Below, piece after piece: positions 37,021 through 49,122 of a stretch of 64,000 nt of DNA; position 1 is the stretch's first letter; every line of letters begins with the position of its first letter. Made by a program: the position numbers and the translations under genes. The notes beneath the pieces are model-generated. The model was not told the origin of the DNA and did not search any database. It saw only the letters and a list, made by a program, of their open reading frames with translations. Source of the DNA: Craterostigma plantagineum (Eukaryota > Streptophyta > Magnoliopsida > Lamiales > Linderniaceae); assembly GCA_027422505.1 (NCBI GenBank), contig JAPQWV010000405.1:495001-559000 (forward strand), given 5' to 3'.

Positions 37021-37263
37021 CTCGCTGTGTCCCAAAATTTTTGGTACATTTTACGAAATCGGGCGTCCTATCTCTTTTGTACATTTTCTTATTTAGCAAA
37101 AAAACTATCACAAACAATCAATATAATAATATTAAATATTCTTAAAAGGCGTGTCAAACTATACACTTTTTTACCTTTTCAACACACTACATTATTAAAA
37201 TATTCATTTTCTTAAAACTCATGCCAAACAGTAAATGTACAAAATGTTACGGGACAGAGGGAG
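37021..37263. mobile_element. Stowaway-like MITE, copy B
   Basis: Inverted termini CTCGCTGTGTCCC and GGGACAGAGGGAG are flanked by TA on both sides. The element is 243 bp, AT-rich and non-coding. The inner arms also pair (TTTGGTACATTTTACG with AATGTACAAAATGTTACG reversed). It is a non-autonomous Tc1/mariner element, duplicated with the segment from 4692-4929. Confidence 0.82.
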
Positions 37264-37628
37264 TATATATATATATATTTCAAATTAAAGTAATGGTTTT
37301 TAGTTTTTTGCTTGGGGTCTTTACACATAAATATTCCTCTGAACTTGTAATTTAGTATCTTGTCAGCATTTTTTATATGTAGGTACCTAACAAAATAAAT
37401 TTTCGTAGAAAGGTATCCGATCCGCCGCAGGTACGCCATACAACAAATTTGGTTACCACATATCAACGTATTGTGGTACGTAATACGTTTAGAAACTGGT
37501 ATGCCGTATTGGCACATTTAGGTACGCCCTATTTACACATTAGGTACGCAGTACAAACAAATTTAGGTGCCTATATCAACTTGTTATGGTACGCAATACA
37601 CACAGAGGAAGGTACGGCATGACTGGAG

Positions 37629-38222
37629 CAAGGTTTTGAAAACCGGACCGGACCGGCCGGTTCCCGTCGGAAACCGGCGGACCGGCCGGAAATCCGGTCC
37701 GATTCCGGTCCGATTTAAGCTTTAATTAAGAAAAAAAAAGAAAAATACGCAAATAACTGTATAAGTTACGAAAACGAATAATATGCAGGTCATTTAATGT
37801 GGCTCGGTAGTCAAGAATGGGCTTTTTATCCGAGTGGGCTGAGTTCGAATCTCCTTCCCCTCATTTTTATTGTTTTCTAATTAACTTATGAACCATATAT
37901 TTTATTTGTATATCGTTTTGACCCCAAATTATATAATTTTAATTTCTGGAACCCACTGTATATTAATTCCTAACCACCAATACAATTTATTTATTTAATT
38001 TTGACCCACAATTTTATAAAAGTGTACAATAGAAAACAATTACTAAATAAACATGTATATAATTTATGTTATTTGGTTTATTCAATCATAAAAATATATA
38101 AAATCATATATAAACATACCGGTTTGACTCCGGTTTGATTCCGGTTTTATAGCTGTTAAACCACTAATTCTTAAATCACTAAAAATTCCGGTTCGGTTCG
38201 AAAACCCGGTTTCAGAACCATG
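37629..38222. mobile_element. hAT-type non-autonomous element with tRNA-like interior
   Basis: The left end reads CAAGGTTTTGAAA and the right end, reversed, CATGGTTCTGAAA. These are 13-bp inverted ends with two mismatches. They are flanked by GACTGGAG (37621-37628) and GACTGAAG (38223-38230), an 8-bp target duplication with one mismatch, the size made by hAT transposases. The subterminal regions are rich in CCGG-type words (ACCGGACCGGACC left, CCGGTTCGGTTCG right). The 594-bp element has no transposase frame, so it would need an enzyme supplied elsewhere. A tRNA-like segment lies inside. Confidence 0.78.
37793..37860 (+). other. tRNA-like segment inside the hAT-type element
   Basis: An A-box-like stretch TGGCTCGGTAGTC (from 37800) and a B-box-like AGTTCGAATCT (37842-37852) are spaced about as in a tRNA. 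The arms do not fold into a proper cloverleaf: the D stem and acceptor stem do not pair. I read it as a tRNA-derived relic, such as a SINE head captured by the transposon. The copy in segment A is near 5470-5525. Confidence 0.45.
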
Positions 38223-38230
38223 GACTGAAG

Positions 38231-39373
38231 AGATTGGTACAAATTAAATCGGGCACCTATCTGTAAAAATTTCTAACATAGGTACTGATCCGTAAGTATT
38301 TATTCAAATAGGTATTTATGTATATACCCGTTTTTCGGTTTTAATTGTTACTATATTATTGCTTTGCGTTTGCCATATCAATAAGGAGATTAATAAAAAT
38401 GGCTGAATCTCATTTTCAGCATGGTACATGGGATTTAACATAGAATCTTCAATTTTTTGTTTTAGGTAATGCTAAAGCATACTAAACCCATTATTCATAT
38501 AACACGTGGAATGTATATATTTTCTCAGACCTCGACTCGTTGTGAAACGTTTCAAATATTTCTAGCTATGACGTCAACGCGCACTATAATATCATGAAGA
38601 AGTCAAATCTAAGAAAACCCTAATTGTTCTTTGACAATTTAACTATTTGAATATATATACATACTTAGGCTGCGCGGAGAATAATAGAGTATTCGATGTA
38701 TTTTATTATGATATGGGCTATGTAGTTCCATTTAAATTCAGTTATAGTATTACTACAAAACCCCTCAAATTCGTATACTCCAACGAGTTTCTAATGTATC
38801 ATTTAAACTATTAACCTTTAATTATCTTATGACAAAACACGTCTTATAAGTTCAAATGCTTAACCTTAGTATACATTACCTTCAAAACTAACTTTTTATG
38901 TTCAATTTATCAGGATATATAATAATTTTGAATTAGTGTGATGTGTTTTCCTTGGGTGAATGAAGGATTTCCTTTCCTTTTCCCAAATTAATGATTCGTC
39001 ATGAAACTTTAATGCTTTGTGGGGTCCATCGATGTTCGGTTGATTTAGGATAACTATGTTTGTGAAATTATTTTATTACAATAAAGGTGTATGTATCATT
39101 CGGCAAGCACAAGAAATATATAATCTTGAAATAATTTCCATAGTTGCCATCATATTGGTTATATTTATATATATAATTATTCGAGTTACGGAGGTTGAAC
39201 GGCATGTAGACTTTCGTTGCACATATGAAGTTATTTTATTGTCAACCGTGAGGTAATGGAAGAAATAGCTGGCCGATCAATTCTATATAAATGTGCGTAT
39301 CTTTCATTATTGTTTTAATTTAATCACGACAAAGTATTTCAAGTTTTTATTAGATAATAATGCTATCACAAAA

Positions 39374-39409
<36 letters not shown>

Positions 39410-40413
39410 TTTATGCAACTGAACTACGAATTGATACATTGTCACATGAATGTCTTCTCCCAAGTTGTGAGACCTTTCTCGAACAACTTCAAAGGTAGTA
39501 TTACCAAAATGCATTGGCTAATGTTTTAACCAGTCGAGTAGTGATAAATCTAACAAGTGGTTATATATATGCATATATACTAACAAGTGATAAATCTAAA
39601 AGTCATATATATCAGATTTCATTTTTTTTTTACATACGAACAAAACGTAGGGATATTTTTACTTTCACGACGCGACGTGGCACATTATTCGACCACAAGA
39701 TGTGTTAATTGTATTTAATATTTCACGTAATAACACATCGTACGCGTTGTAATCTCGTCATATTTAATTAAGGAGACTATTCGTTGATTCTCGTAAGCTG
39801 GTCGTAAGCACGCATATTTAGAAAGTTGAAACGTGAAATCATTAAGCAAAAAAAAAGATACAGCAGTACGAAAATATTAAATTATTCAACCTACATAAAC
39901 ATAAATATCCAAGAAAATCATGATAATTATTGGATCGAACACAATATAATGCATATTGAAGTGGGAACGAAGCAGATATAAATTCTATCTATCTATCTAT
40001 CTAAATTCTAAGCGTATGGCGTTGTTCTTGTCGGGTCCGACTCTGGCAATATTGTCAGTCTATGTGTACGGATGCGCGGTTGCCTTTGGCCATTCACAAG
40101 ACGCCACGTGTCCCGACGTACTTCGCTTCAAACGGGCCTCATTTACGGGCTCCATAACGATATTGGGTTTAATACTATCAGTCCGATGATTAACTAACAT
40201 CTCATCGTTCAGTTTCATTGCAGTGAAGAAGGAAGGCACCAACTAAAATCAAGGGGGAAAGAAAAAAAAAACATGAAAGGTCCAATTTTTCGTATGCTAT
40301 TTTCGAACAAAACAATCCGAAAGAGAGCAAAAAGATTCAAAACAAAACATGCCAATATTCTTCTATGACAAACTCCGAAATAAAATAAAAAAAAGAAGCA
40401 TTTACATCTGTGA
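38231..40413. other. Intergenic region downstream of WRKY2-like gene
   Basis: AT-rich DNA matching 5892-8081, with a CT/CA microsatellite near 39374-39408 and a (TCTA)n run near 39985-40001. 40200-40413 is probably the 3' UTR of the WRKY gene. No gene is supported. Confidence 0.55.
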
Positions 40414-42131
40414 TCAAAGCGGCAGGCGACCACTCATAAACTGCTGATAAAGGTCAGAAGAAGAAGAAGACGGAGTAGAAGCACCACCATTAGAAGAAGC
40501 GTTCGCACCGCCATTTTCAATCATAGGCTCAGCTTTCGGCATCATCATTCCTCCCATATTACTACCACCACTCACAGGACCAAGTTGATGCCCGAAAAAC
40601 TGATTGCTGTGATTAGCCGAAAACATTGGGTGATTTCCGTGAGCCGCTAGACCAGCCTGGTTCATAGCAAACCTGAACCGTGGGCCCGAGCCCATCGGTG
40701 GGAAGTTTGGGAGGCCCGCGAACGAGCCAAACGGAGGCCGTTCGAACCGAGCCGAGCTCTGAGATGGCTCGGGCCTGTGTACCTGATGGCTCGGGACATC
40801 AGCCGATGGCTGGCTAGCAAGTGGGTTCAGCGCGTTGCTGCCGTGGGTGCTGTTGCGAGCCGTGGGCACGTCGTGGTTGTGCTTTCCCTCGTAAGTTGTT
40901 ATTACCGATTTGAGGTCGTGGGACGCCCTCTCTACGTGTTTTCGAACGTTGCAGCCTGGGCTCGTGCACTTGTAATAACTCCTGCCGAAGAAATATGGAA
41001 ATTTTTTTCAAAGTTCGAGTGCGGTATATAAAAAGTTACGTAAACTACTATTAGACAGAACCTAGGATTTGGATTTCCCTTGACAACTTTCTGCCCATAC
41101 TTGCGCCAACGATATCCGTCGTCAAGAATGTCAACGTCGCTCGTCGTCTGAACGACGACTCTCGGCTCCCTTATGGCTCTCATAGCCCCAGTTATCTCTG
41201 CAGCAGTATAGTTTTCCACTCGCCTACAAAAATAAAATTTCACATTAGCAAAACACTGAAGATAAAATCTCCTCGCAACCAAATATATCGATAAGACGTA
41301 AAAACCTTCTTTTAGAATCAGATTCATCTTCCTCGACATCTTCGCCGACGGACACACTTCCATGAGTAGCGCGATCTTCATCGTCCTCGTCGTTTGAGAA
41401 ACTAGTAGAACCCACCATTCCATTTTCCATTCTAAACTGAGTTCCACTTTGCACTCCATTGTCTTGAACCAAAGCTCCATGATTTTCTAACAACACTCCT
41501 CCATTATAAGCCCCAGTCCCAGGCTGTTCTGACTCGAGCTGTACTTCACCTGATAAAGCGTTGGACATTCGGTTTGTTGGTGGTTTCGGGTGGTTGTGGG
41601 CCCCTTTGTAGATTATTTTGGCGGCGTGGCCTTCGGGTGAACGCTCGACCTTTTTCTTGACGGGACAGTCTTGATGCGTGCACTTGTAATAACCGCGGGG
41701 ATGTTCACTTCCTTTCACCTGCTTCTGCCCGTATTTCCTCCAGTTATAGCCGTCCTCAGAGGGGCTACCGTTGATATTAGGCCCGTCACCGCTTCTTTGA
41801 TCGCCTTCTTCCTCGTTTGGCTCGTCGAAAGGCGACGAAGAATCATCGCGGACAGCAAGAGGATGGTGATTCTGCTCCGACGAAATAGTACCAAATTGGT
41901 TGTTTGACAGTTGATGCTCGGAGAACTTTGCCTGGTCAAACAGCATAACGTTGTCTCGGTTTTGACGCAAATGGGAGTTATCTAAGGGAAAAGAAACTCC
42001 ATTTCCAGGAAAAGCCTGAGCAGTCAAACCAGAAGAAAGTTGATGAATTAAGATGAAAGAGCAATGAAATTTTGGATATTTAGTCATAGCCAATAAAACT
42101 TCCATGTCACAATAAGAGAACAAACTTTATA

Positions 42132-42162
<31 letters not shown>

Positions 42163-43026
42163 GTATGTGAAGACTGAAGAGCTTGTAAGAGGAGGCTACG
42201 CTTACATTGTTGCTTGGGGTATTAAACTGAGGGGGTGAGCCTGACACTGAAACAGGTCTGAAAGAAAACGATGTGACATCTCCTAGAATTTTCTCCTTGC
42301 CCTTAATCTGCTCAGCACTAACTTTGTTTGCAGCATGATCATGGAGCGATCGTGATTCCTTATTCTGATCATCAGTCATCGATATAGACTTCTGTGTATT
42401 ATTTCCAATAAGAGGAAATGACAATTTCCCAGTTGTTGGCGATGGTTGGACCTAAAATGAGAAACATTCCAATCAAAAACTTCTGTTTCAGGAGACTGAA
42501 GAATCGTTGAATCGATCATCCACAGACAGAACAAGACATAAAGCAGCTCGCCACCAAAAATAAAATGTCGTAAGAAATTTACCAGAGAATTAGTAAGGAA
42601 AACAGGAGACTCTAAAAGAGCCGTTGGGCTAAGTCCAGGTGGAATCGTCAAGAAAGGAGATCGAACTTCAGGGTTCTTACAAAGATTAGCAGGTTTAATA
42701 ATACTTTCTGTATTCAACCTCGGAGCGTTGAAGCCAGCCCTTAACGCCATTCTCTCCATGAGGCCACCTTTAGAGCTCGATTTTGTATCAACAACGCCGT
42801 CGTTCGAGTTTCTTCTCACGTCCATTACAAAGTTGCCTCGAGATTGGTCAAACTGATGGGCAACTACGGATGTACCATCAGCGGCTATGCATTTATTACT
42901 GTTATCAGAACCTTGAAGACTTGATGTCCCATTATCGCCAGCAGTTGAAGAGAAAAAGAATCTAGGACTCGGGCTTGGAGGCATCAAATCACCCAATAGA
43001 GAGATATCATCATTAAATTCATTCAT
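40414..43026 (-). CDS. WRKY2: Group I WRKY transcription factor (WRKY2-like)
   Basis: Five coding exons (43026-42583, 42451-42206, 42015-41306, 41223-41062 and 40981-40414) give an intact frame of 709 residues. The N-terminus has the Ser-Pro cluster [12 protein letters not shown], likely MAP-kinase sites, then [13 protein letters not shown] and [18 protein letters not shown], typical of WRKY2/WRKY34. Two WRKYGQK domains lie at about residues 322 and 506. Each is followed by a C-X4-C...HxH zinc site (CTHQDC...HNH and CTSPGC...HNH). The C-terminal domain is split by an intron after NPNPR, as in all group I genes. It should bind W-boxes in the nucleus; WRKY2 acts in ABA response, zygote polarity and pollen. 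An acceptor-like CTTGCAG near 43076 suggests an intron in the 5' leader. Its last exon is duplicated at 8082-8655. Confidence 0.96.
42130..42168. repeat. TG/TA microsatellite in WRKY intron 2
   Basis: A (TG)n run followed by (TA)n in the intron between exons 2 and 3. It is outside the duplicated segment and probably length-polymorphic. Confidence 0.8.
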
Positions 43027-45425
43027 GGGTTCGAAGTCTTCTTTAACCGTTATGACCTAGGAAATGGTTCAAAACCTGCAAGATACAAACAAATAACTCA
43101 TAACAGCAGTAGACTTTCTGGAAGTTTTGAATGTAGATAGATGTAGGAGATTGTAATAACTGGACCAATTGACGACAGACAGACAGCATAAGTTAAAAGT
43201 AAGAATAAGCTTAGATTAAACAAAGAAGAAAAAAAGAAAAGGAGAGAATTTATTGGAAAAGATGATGGATGGAAGCAGAATACTAACATTAACTAGTCAA
43301 CCTAGACAATCAACCATTAATGCAAGACACAGCAAACAGGCTACAGTAATCATGAAGTTTATGCTTGGGTAAGATGCAGAGCCTCAAACATCATAGGTGT
43401 AAAAAAAATCCTATCAGAAAAGAGCTTCGGAATTCATATCATGAGAATCACTGAGATCAAACAAAACACGGCCAGCCAAAGAAAAAAACAATTAATGGAA
43501 AGTACCCAACAAATGAAACTGAAGAAAGAAAACGAAAAAAAAAAGTTCAGAGAGAAGAGCAAAATCTCCCATCTATCATTTTGCATGGCCCGTCTTTCCA
43601 ACATAATTAACTCATCATATAAACAACATAATAATTAAAAAAACAGCTAAGATAACAAAATCATGTCCCAAGCCTAATCACTGTCGGAAAAATGAGAAAA
43701 ACAGGACCAAGAAAAACAACCTTTCAGCAGCTGACCGAAGCAAAGAGAATCCCAAACCACGAAAGATAAGACCTTTCTGCGACCTCCCTTGCCATGGGCA
43801 CGAACTTAAATCGAGTTTTTCCCCATTTCAAAGAGCAAATCAAACTGAAAAAATGAGAAACAAACTCGAAGTCTTTTATCCCTTCGTATTTGCTAATATC
43901 TATGTACTATCTGCAGAGCGAAATGGGATCTGCAAAAAAATCATTTTCTATATAAAATAAATCATGAGATGAGAAACAGGGGGTTTCGTTCGGGGAGTCT
44001 TACAGTGTGTTTATCTGAAGACACCTTTCACACTGACAGCAATCATCAGCATAATTTTTATTTAAAACAATACTTACATTGTCATTTTTCCTTCTCCTTT
44101 TTAATTTTTCTTTTCATTGCAGGATTATCTTTTTTTTTTATATAATTTTATCGTATGCGGGCTTCGGTCCTGACAAATGTGGGCCCTTTTCGAAATATTT
44201 TGACCATCCATACAGAACCTGCCATCTGGCATGGGAAGTTTGACTGGCGAAGTCATTAAAAGGTAATGAATTATTGGTGAAATATCAGGAAATTAAATAG
44301 GATTTGATGATATTATAGTCATTATTATTGTTTTGTAATTCGGTAAATAATTTGAAAGGGTTTTGTGTAACGGCAAGACTTTAATAGCCACTAACCTCCT
44401 CTTTCCACTTTTTTTCTCTCTTTTCTTTTGGCAATAAGCAATAATATACATAAATATGAAGTTCTAATTTCCGTATTTTGTATGTATTTACTAATCAATA
44501 AAAGCCGTTCTGATAGGCAGAAAATACCCCTACGAATGGACAAATATTAGAATCGACATTCCTGTTCATTTAATAATGTTCCATTTATTTATTAATTAAA
44601 AACCTGTCAGTGTGTTTACATTGTTTGTAGTCGCATATGTTAAGCACATTCTGGTGTGTCAACAGTTTTTGTAAGATAGAACTATTTATACTAAACTAAA
44701 CGAGCCTCGGTTTAGAATTGAATCTATGATTAAGAAATTTAAAAAACAATTATAAGAAAATAGCATAATAAAAATCTGGCGTAAGATCAGCATGAGAAGT
44801 TCCGCTATACAAGCAATGGCTAATCAGCCACTTGAAAGTTGAAGGCACGGAACGAATATATTAAATAAACACTATATAATACTAATAGTAGTTATACTAA
44901 TAATAAACACTACTAGTTTTGTATTTATTTCTTTTCTTAAAAATATATATCTATTCTTGAGATAAAATACATAAGAAGGAACCTTTTTTGTCTGATTATT
45001 TGTTCTTGTGAATTTAACACGTATGCGTCATCAATTGCAACCATAGATTCTATTCGAGACAAGAAACTTATTATTACTTAATTCACCAACATATCATATC
45101 CCCTTTTTTCCTTGCATCCTAAGTCATAAGGGGCATGCATGTATGTAGGTCCTTCATTTTGTTGCTATGCTATTATATAAAACTCAAGTAGGTTGTTGAT
45201 TAAAAGTGGCAACCTTAACCATACCTCGAGACAATAAATCAAATTTATTATTTCATTTTCCAACATGTCACATGCTAATCGTTTTGTTTCTCCAACGTGT
45301 CATATGCTAATCCGCACTTAAACACTTCGAGCTTCAAAGCAATATAAAAGCCATTGGGGCAAACTCTTCGTGAATTTATTTAATTTATTGTAGCTGGTGG
45401 GACCCACACTCCGAGCATTTGGATC
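43027..45425. other. Intergenic region between divergent WRKY2-like and RPL41 genes
   Basis: 43027 to about 44000 is probably the WRKY leader with one or more introns and the WRKY promoter. The rest is AT-rich. I see no gene, RNA or clear transposon in it. Confidence 0.5.
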
Positions 45426-45543
45426 GGCCCAATGAGGCCCGTAAATGGAGAATGACTGATTTGTTAAGCCCATTATAAGATGTAAGGCCCATTAAACTAA
45501 AATGTCTATAGCTAGATTAGGGTTTCGCGGCACTCGTATAAAA
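45426..45543 (+). promoter_or_regulatory. Ribosomal-protein-type promoter with site II and telo-box motifs
   Basis: GGCCCA elements occur at 45426, GCCCATTA near 45468 and GGCCCATTAA at 45486. A telo-box (TTAGGGTTT) is at 45518-45526 and a TATA box (TATAAAA) at 45537-45543. Site II plus telo-box is the known signature of plant ribosomal protein promoters. It lies 66-180 bp before the eL41 start codon, fitting growth-linked expression. Confidence 0.8.
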
Positions 45544-45608
45544 GCCTGGCTATCTGCACTAAACACAATCTGTGCTGTGCCCTTCCTTGGAGATTTGTTT
45601 GAGCAAAG

Positions 45609-46007
45609 ATGAGAGCAAAGGTTTGCACCTTTATGATCTGATTATGTGTTTGTTGTGCGCTTATTATCTCGAATTATTCAGGCATATTTCGTTTCAGACA
45701 AGTTTCTTCTTCTTATTTTCACTCTAGTACCGTTTCAGATGGTGAATCTAAGCATTTATTAGTTGTTCTTTTTCTCTTAAATTTGAGTATGTAGTGCTTG
45801 AATCGAATGATTTTTTATTTTATGTTCCATTTCTCATCTCTTTTTTAAATGTCTGATTCTGATCTGAGAAGCTAAAGGCTCAAAGATGCGGACTTTTTCC
45901 CATGTGTGATTAGTTTTGATTTTTTGTTTCATTATTTTCAGTGGAAGAAGAAGCGCATGAGGAGATTGAAGAGGAAGAGAAGAAAGATGAGGCAGAGATC
46001 TAAGTAG
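45609..46007 (+). CDS. RPL41: 60S ribosomal protein eL41 (25 residues)
   Basis: Two tiny exons, 45609-45620 (ATG AGA GCA AAG) and 45942-46007, join in phase 0 to give MRAKWKKKRMRRLKRKRRK followed by MRQRSK. This is the universal eL41 peptide of 25 residues, 17 of them Lys or Arg. It sits in the large ribosomal subunit and reaches across an intersubunit bridge. The splice sites are AG|GTTTGC and TTTTCAG|TGG. The upstream site II and telo-box promoter supports the call. Its length is exactly that of the family, so it is complete. Confidence 0.97.
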
Positions 46008-48108
46008 ACTGTCTGCTGAATGTGAAGTGAACTATGTCACAAACAGTTCTATTCTTGCTTCTCTGGTATTTTAAGACACACTTGAGTACACTATGTTTAT
46101 TCATATTTTATTCCCTGAAAAACTTGCAGCATTTTAGATCAAGATTACTGATTCAACCTTGACGAATATCTAGTACTTGAATTGAATCAATGGTTTCTTG
46201 TTGAATTATTATTCTCCAACGATGAATGAGAAGCTTTATTGGTCTATTGTGTTCGTTGAATACTCTACTCCTTATGCCACTACAAGGATGGTAGTCGTTT
46301 TTTCCTTGTGGTGGGGGTATAACTTTGAATAGCCATATCGAAGTATAAACAATGAGAAAAAGTAAACCACGTTAGAACAAGTTGAAATTGTACAGAAGTG
46401 AAAGATGTCTATGCTTAGTATGACGTTGATTTGAGGACCATGACTTGGTTATCTCTTCATATATACAATATCAAGATGGTCCTGCAACTGTAGCCCTAGT
46501 TTTGTGCTTAACTTTTTGTATTTTCTTAACTCATAAATAATTAATGCATTTGTTATGTAATGGAATGCAAGAGTTTCTTGTCGATGAGGGGAACGGTAAG
46601 AAATATGCGTGGCAAGAGTTTATGATATTTGAGACGCAATAAATCGTATCCCAACTATAAGCGCTATATATCTATTGATTTATTCTCTATTAATTTATTT
46701 AAGGCTCTCTACGCTATGACATCGTTGTACCCATAATACAATAACAATGCAGTATCTAATGCCCCCACCCATTGTGGTTTTTTTTTCCTTCTTTTTGTTT
46801 CTTCATGGAATCGATGAGTATGTATGAATGAACGTGAGCAAGAATATTTTCAATAGTCAAATCTAGCTGTAAAATGATCATTACACAATCCATGGCCCCC
46901 ATGCTATATTACCTAACAAAACAACCGTGGAATGTAGAAAAGTTGAAGCAATGAACCAACTTTGCCGTTTGTGAATTTGTGATATAGACCTATTCGTCTG
47001 TGGTGGGTATGTATGTGTGTATGTGTGCTTCCAATAATTCGCATCAAGACGGAAATTAATATTCCGACCTCACATAAGATTCTTACAAGGACACGTCTTT
47101 TTGTCCTTAAAAGCCTAAGCAATGCATAGTCGCACAAAAACAAGGAGGAAACCCTACATGAGGTTCTATTATTTGAATAAACAATCAACTATTTCATATT
47201 TGAAATCGGAGTCCCTCTCGAATATGTAATATTTAATAATTCGATCGATAGGGTAATGATAATTATGGACCTTAACAATCACGAGACACTTGGTGATGCG
47301 TGACGCAAAACGAAGGTGGCCCTTGCAACTCACTACTAACACAAAGTCATGCGGTGCAATAAATAAAGAATCCATCCATGTGTTCCTTTCAATCTTCATC
47401 AACCCTTTTGTATAATTTTATCATTATTTTGCACCCTCTGATTTATGTTCTTTAACTAACCACCTATTTCAAAATTCGATGCCCAAGTGGGGCCCGAGTT
47501 GCAGGAAATGAGGCTAAGATTAGTTCAATTCAAGCTTAGCTAAACGTAGTGGAAGGCTGATAAGTACAAAGAAGAAAAGGCGAGCTGGGAATTTCGATTT
47601 ACGAGAATTTAAAAACGCAATTGATTAACCTCCCTTTTCAATTATGAAATTTGACAACTTCGCACTTGGACGGTTTCTAGTTGGTTGGTCGGTTTAATCT
47701 AAAATTATTTGCTAAACAATGAATAAGTCCATCGTAACAAGAAACTCCGAAAGTAATATGTAGTGATAATGAATGCATGGCCCGTCTTAGAAAACAAGCT
47801 GGTCGTTTAATCTTAATCTCATTGTCGTTGAAATTGATGTATAAATGACAAATATTAAGAATAAACAATAAAACTCCCCCTAGATTTATAAAATTGATTT
47901 GTATTGTATTGGTTATAATCATACGTACGTATGTGATTGTCAACTTGTTGGCGATCGAAATCCTAATAATCACGTCTTTGCCGTAAATAAATGATAATTT
48001 TTCAAGCTTTAGAGACTTTACTAATTGTTAATCATAAATAAATACAATTTGATTATCTTGGAAAAAAAAAAAGAAAAAAAGAAAAAGAGAGAGTTGATTT
48101 AATATTTT
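46008..48108. other. Intergenic region after RPL41
   Basis: The first ~150 bases are probably the RPL41 3' UTR. The rest is AT-rich. Short open frames on the minus strand near 46900-47970 show no family resemblance or supporting structure. No gene is called. Confidence 0.5.
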
Positions 48109-49122
48109 TCAAGGGAGCAAATTAACATGGAGAGAGTTGGTTTTGATAGAGTGACAGATGGGGCAAGAATGGGTCGATGACCCGCATAGAGTACAGAGGC
48201 AAAGATGCCGGCAAGGCAAAACCAACACCGACGCCTCTCCTCCCTCACATCGCCTGCACATCGTCGTCGCCGGTCGATTCTCTGCCTCGTAGTTGCTGCC
48301 GCAGAACGACCGCGCGTCGTCGCCGTCGTCGTCTTCCGCCGGGCGGCGGCGGTGGTGGTGCTGCCTCTCCGAGAGTACTTGTTCCAGGTTTTTACGTAGG
48401 GCGTTCGCCGTGGCTTCGTTCGTCTGAGCTAGGTCACGCCACACTGATTCTCCAAGGCTAGGGATTTGACTCGTTCTTCTAATGCAGCGTTCAGTTTGCC
48501 GATCTTAACGAGTTCGTCCTCTTTCGATTTGAGCTGCTTCTTAATGTGTTGTGCTAGCGCTTCGGCCATTTGCGTGGAGTATCTCCTTCTGCGTTCTTCG
48601 ATTCCGATTCGCAGTCGGTCAGTCTGCAAATTACCATGATCATGAAGCTCGCATCTGCAACAGTATTGGAGGAGAACAGAAGAGGCTAAAATCACGTACG
48701 TGCTGAGAAACGATTCGATCGATGTGTAATTGCTGCTGATGAATCTGAAAAGCCAGGTCGTCGCCGAGCAACGACGAGCCACGGTAATCGTGAATCGTAC
48801 GGTCGTCTCTCTGACGCTTCCTCGAATTACTTGCCACGTACGTTACGCCGCTTTCCGATTTCACGTTCGTGCTTTGGAAACCGTACCTCTGGTTAGAAGC
48901 CGTCGCCGCCGTTGTTCCGTACACCGTCGGAGGATTGTTTGACGCGTAGTTCTGAACATTGTTTGCGGCGAAATCTCTGCATTTGATTGAAGGAACAACA
49001 GAGTAAGTGAAGTTAATCGATATCAGTCTTGGGTTTGATAAGCAAAACAGTTAATCATAGACATACCTGCTGCTGAAATTCTGAGGAAGGATGAGATTGA
49101 GATGCCGATCTTCGACTGCCAT
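48109..49122 (-). CDS. BOI-related RING E3 ubiquitin ligase, one frame break
   Basis: Exons 49122-49067, 48976-48700 and 48623-48109 encode about 285 residues. The N-terminus (MAVEDRHLNLILPQNF) and SRKRQRDDR are typical. A helical region (DRIVSQH, EERRRRYSTQMAEAL, then ENQ-VWRDLAQTNEATANAL) is the WRD-type core of the BOI/BRG group. The C-terminus is a C3HC4 RING (CRRCEGG...CRHLCLC...CPIC). These ligases act in cell-death control, gibberellin signalling and flowering. The frame breaks near 48446: GAGAATCAGTGTGGCGT needs one more base, probably a G, to read ENQVWRD. The surrounding protein is well conserved, so a sequence error is likely. Confidence 0.9.

Larger units (their letters stand above)
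32310..40982. repeat. Segmental duplication, copy B (gene-intact copy)
   Basis: Direct repeat of 1-8655. It begins inside exon 3 of HAP8, or earlier (window limit for copy A), and ends at the acceptor of WRKY exon 5. Beyond 40982 this copy continues into WRKY intron 4, whereas copy A switches to unrelated sequence. Both genes that cross the repeat limits are complete here, so this is probably the ancestral locus. Confidence 0.95.

Noticed and set aside
46900..47970. Several ~90-residue minus-strand open frames
   Set aside because: Codon use and composition follow the AT-rich background. No motif, splice-linked partner or start context supports them.
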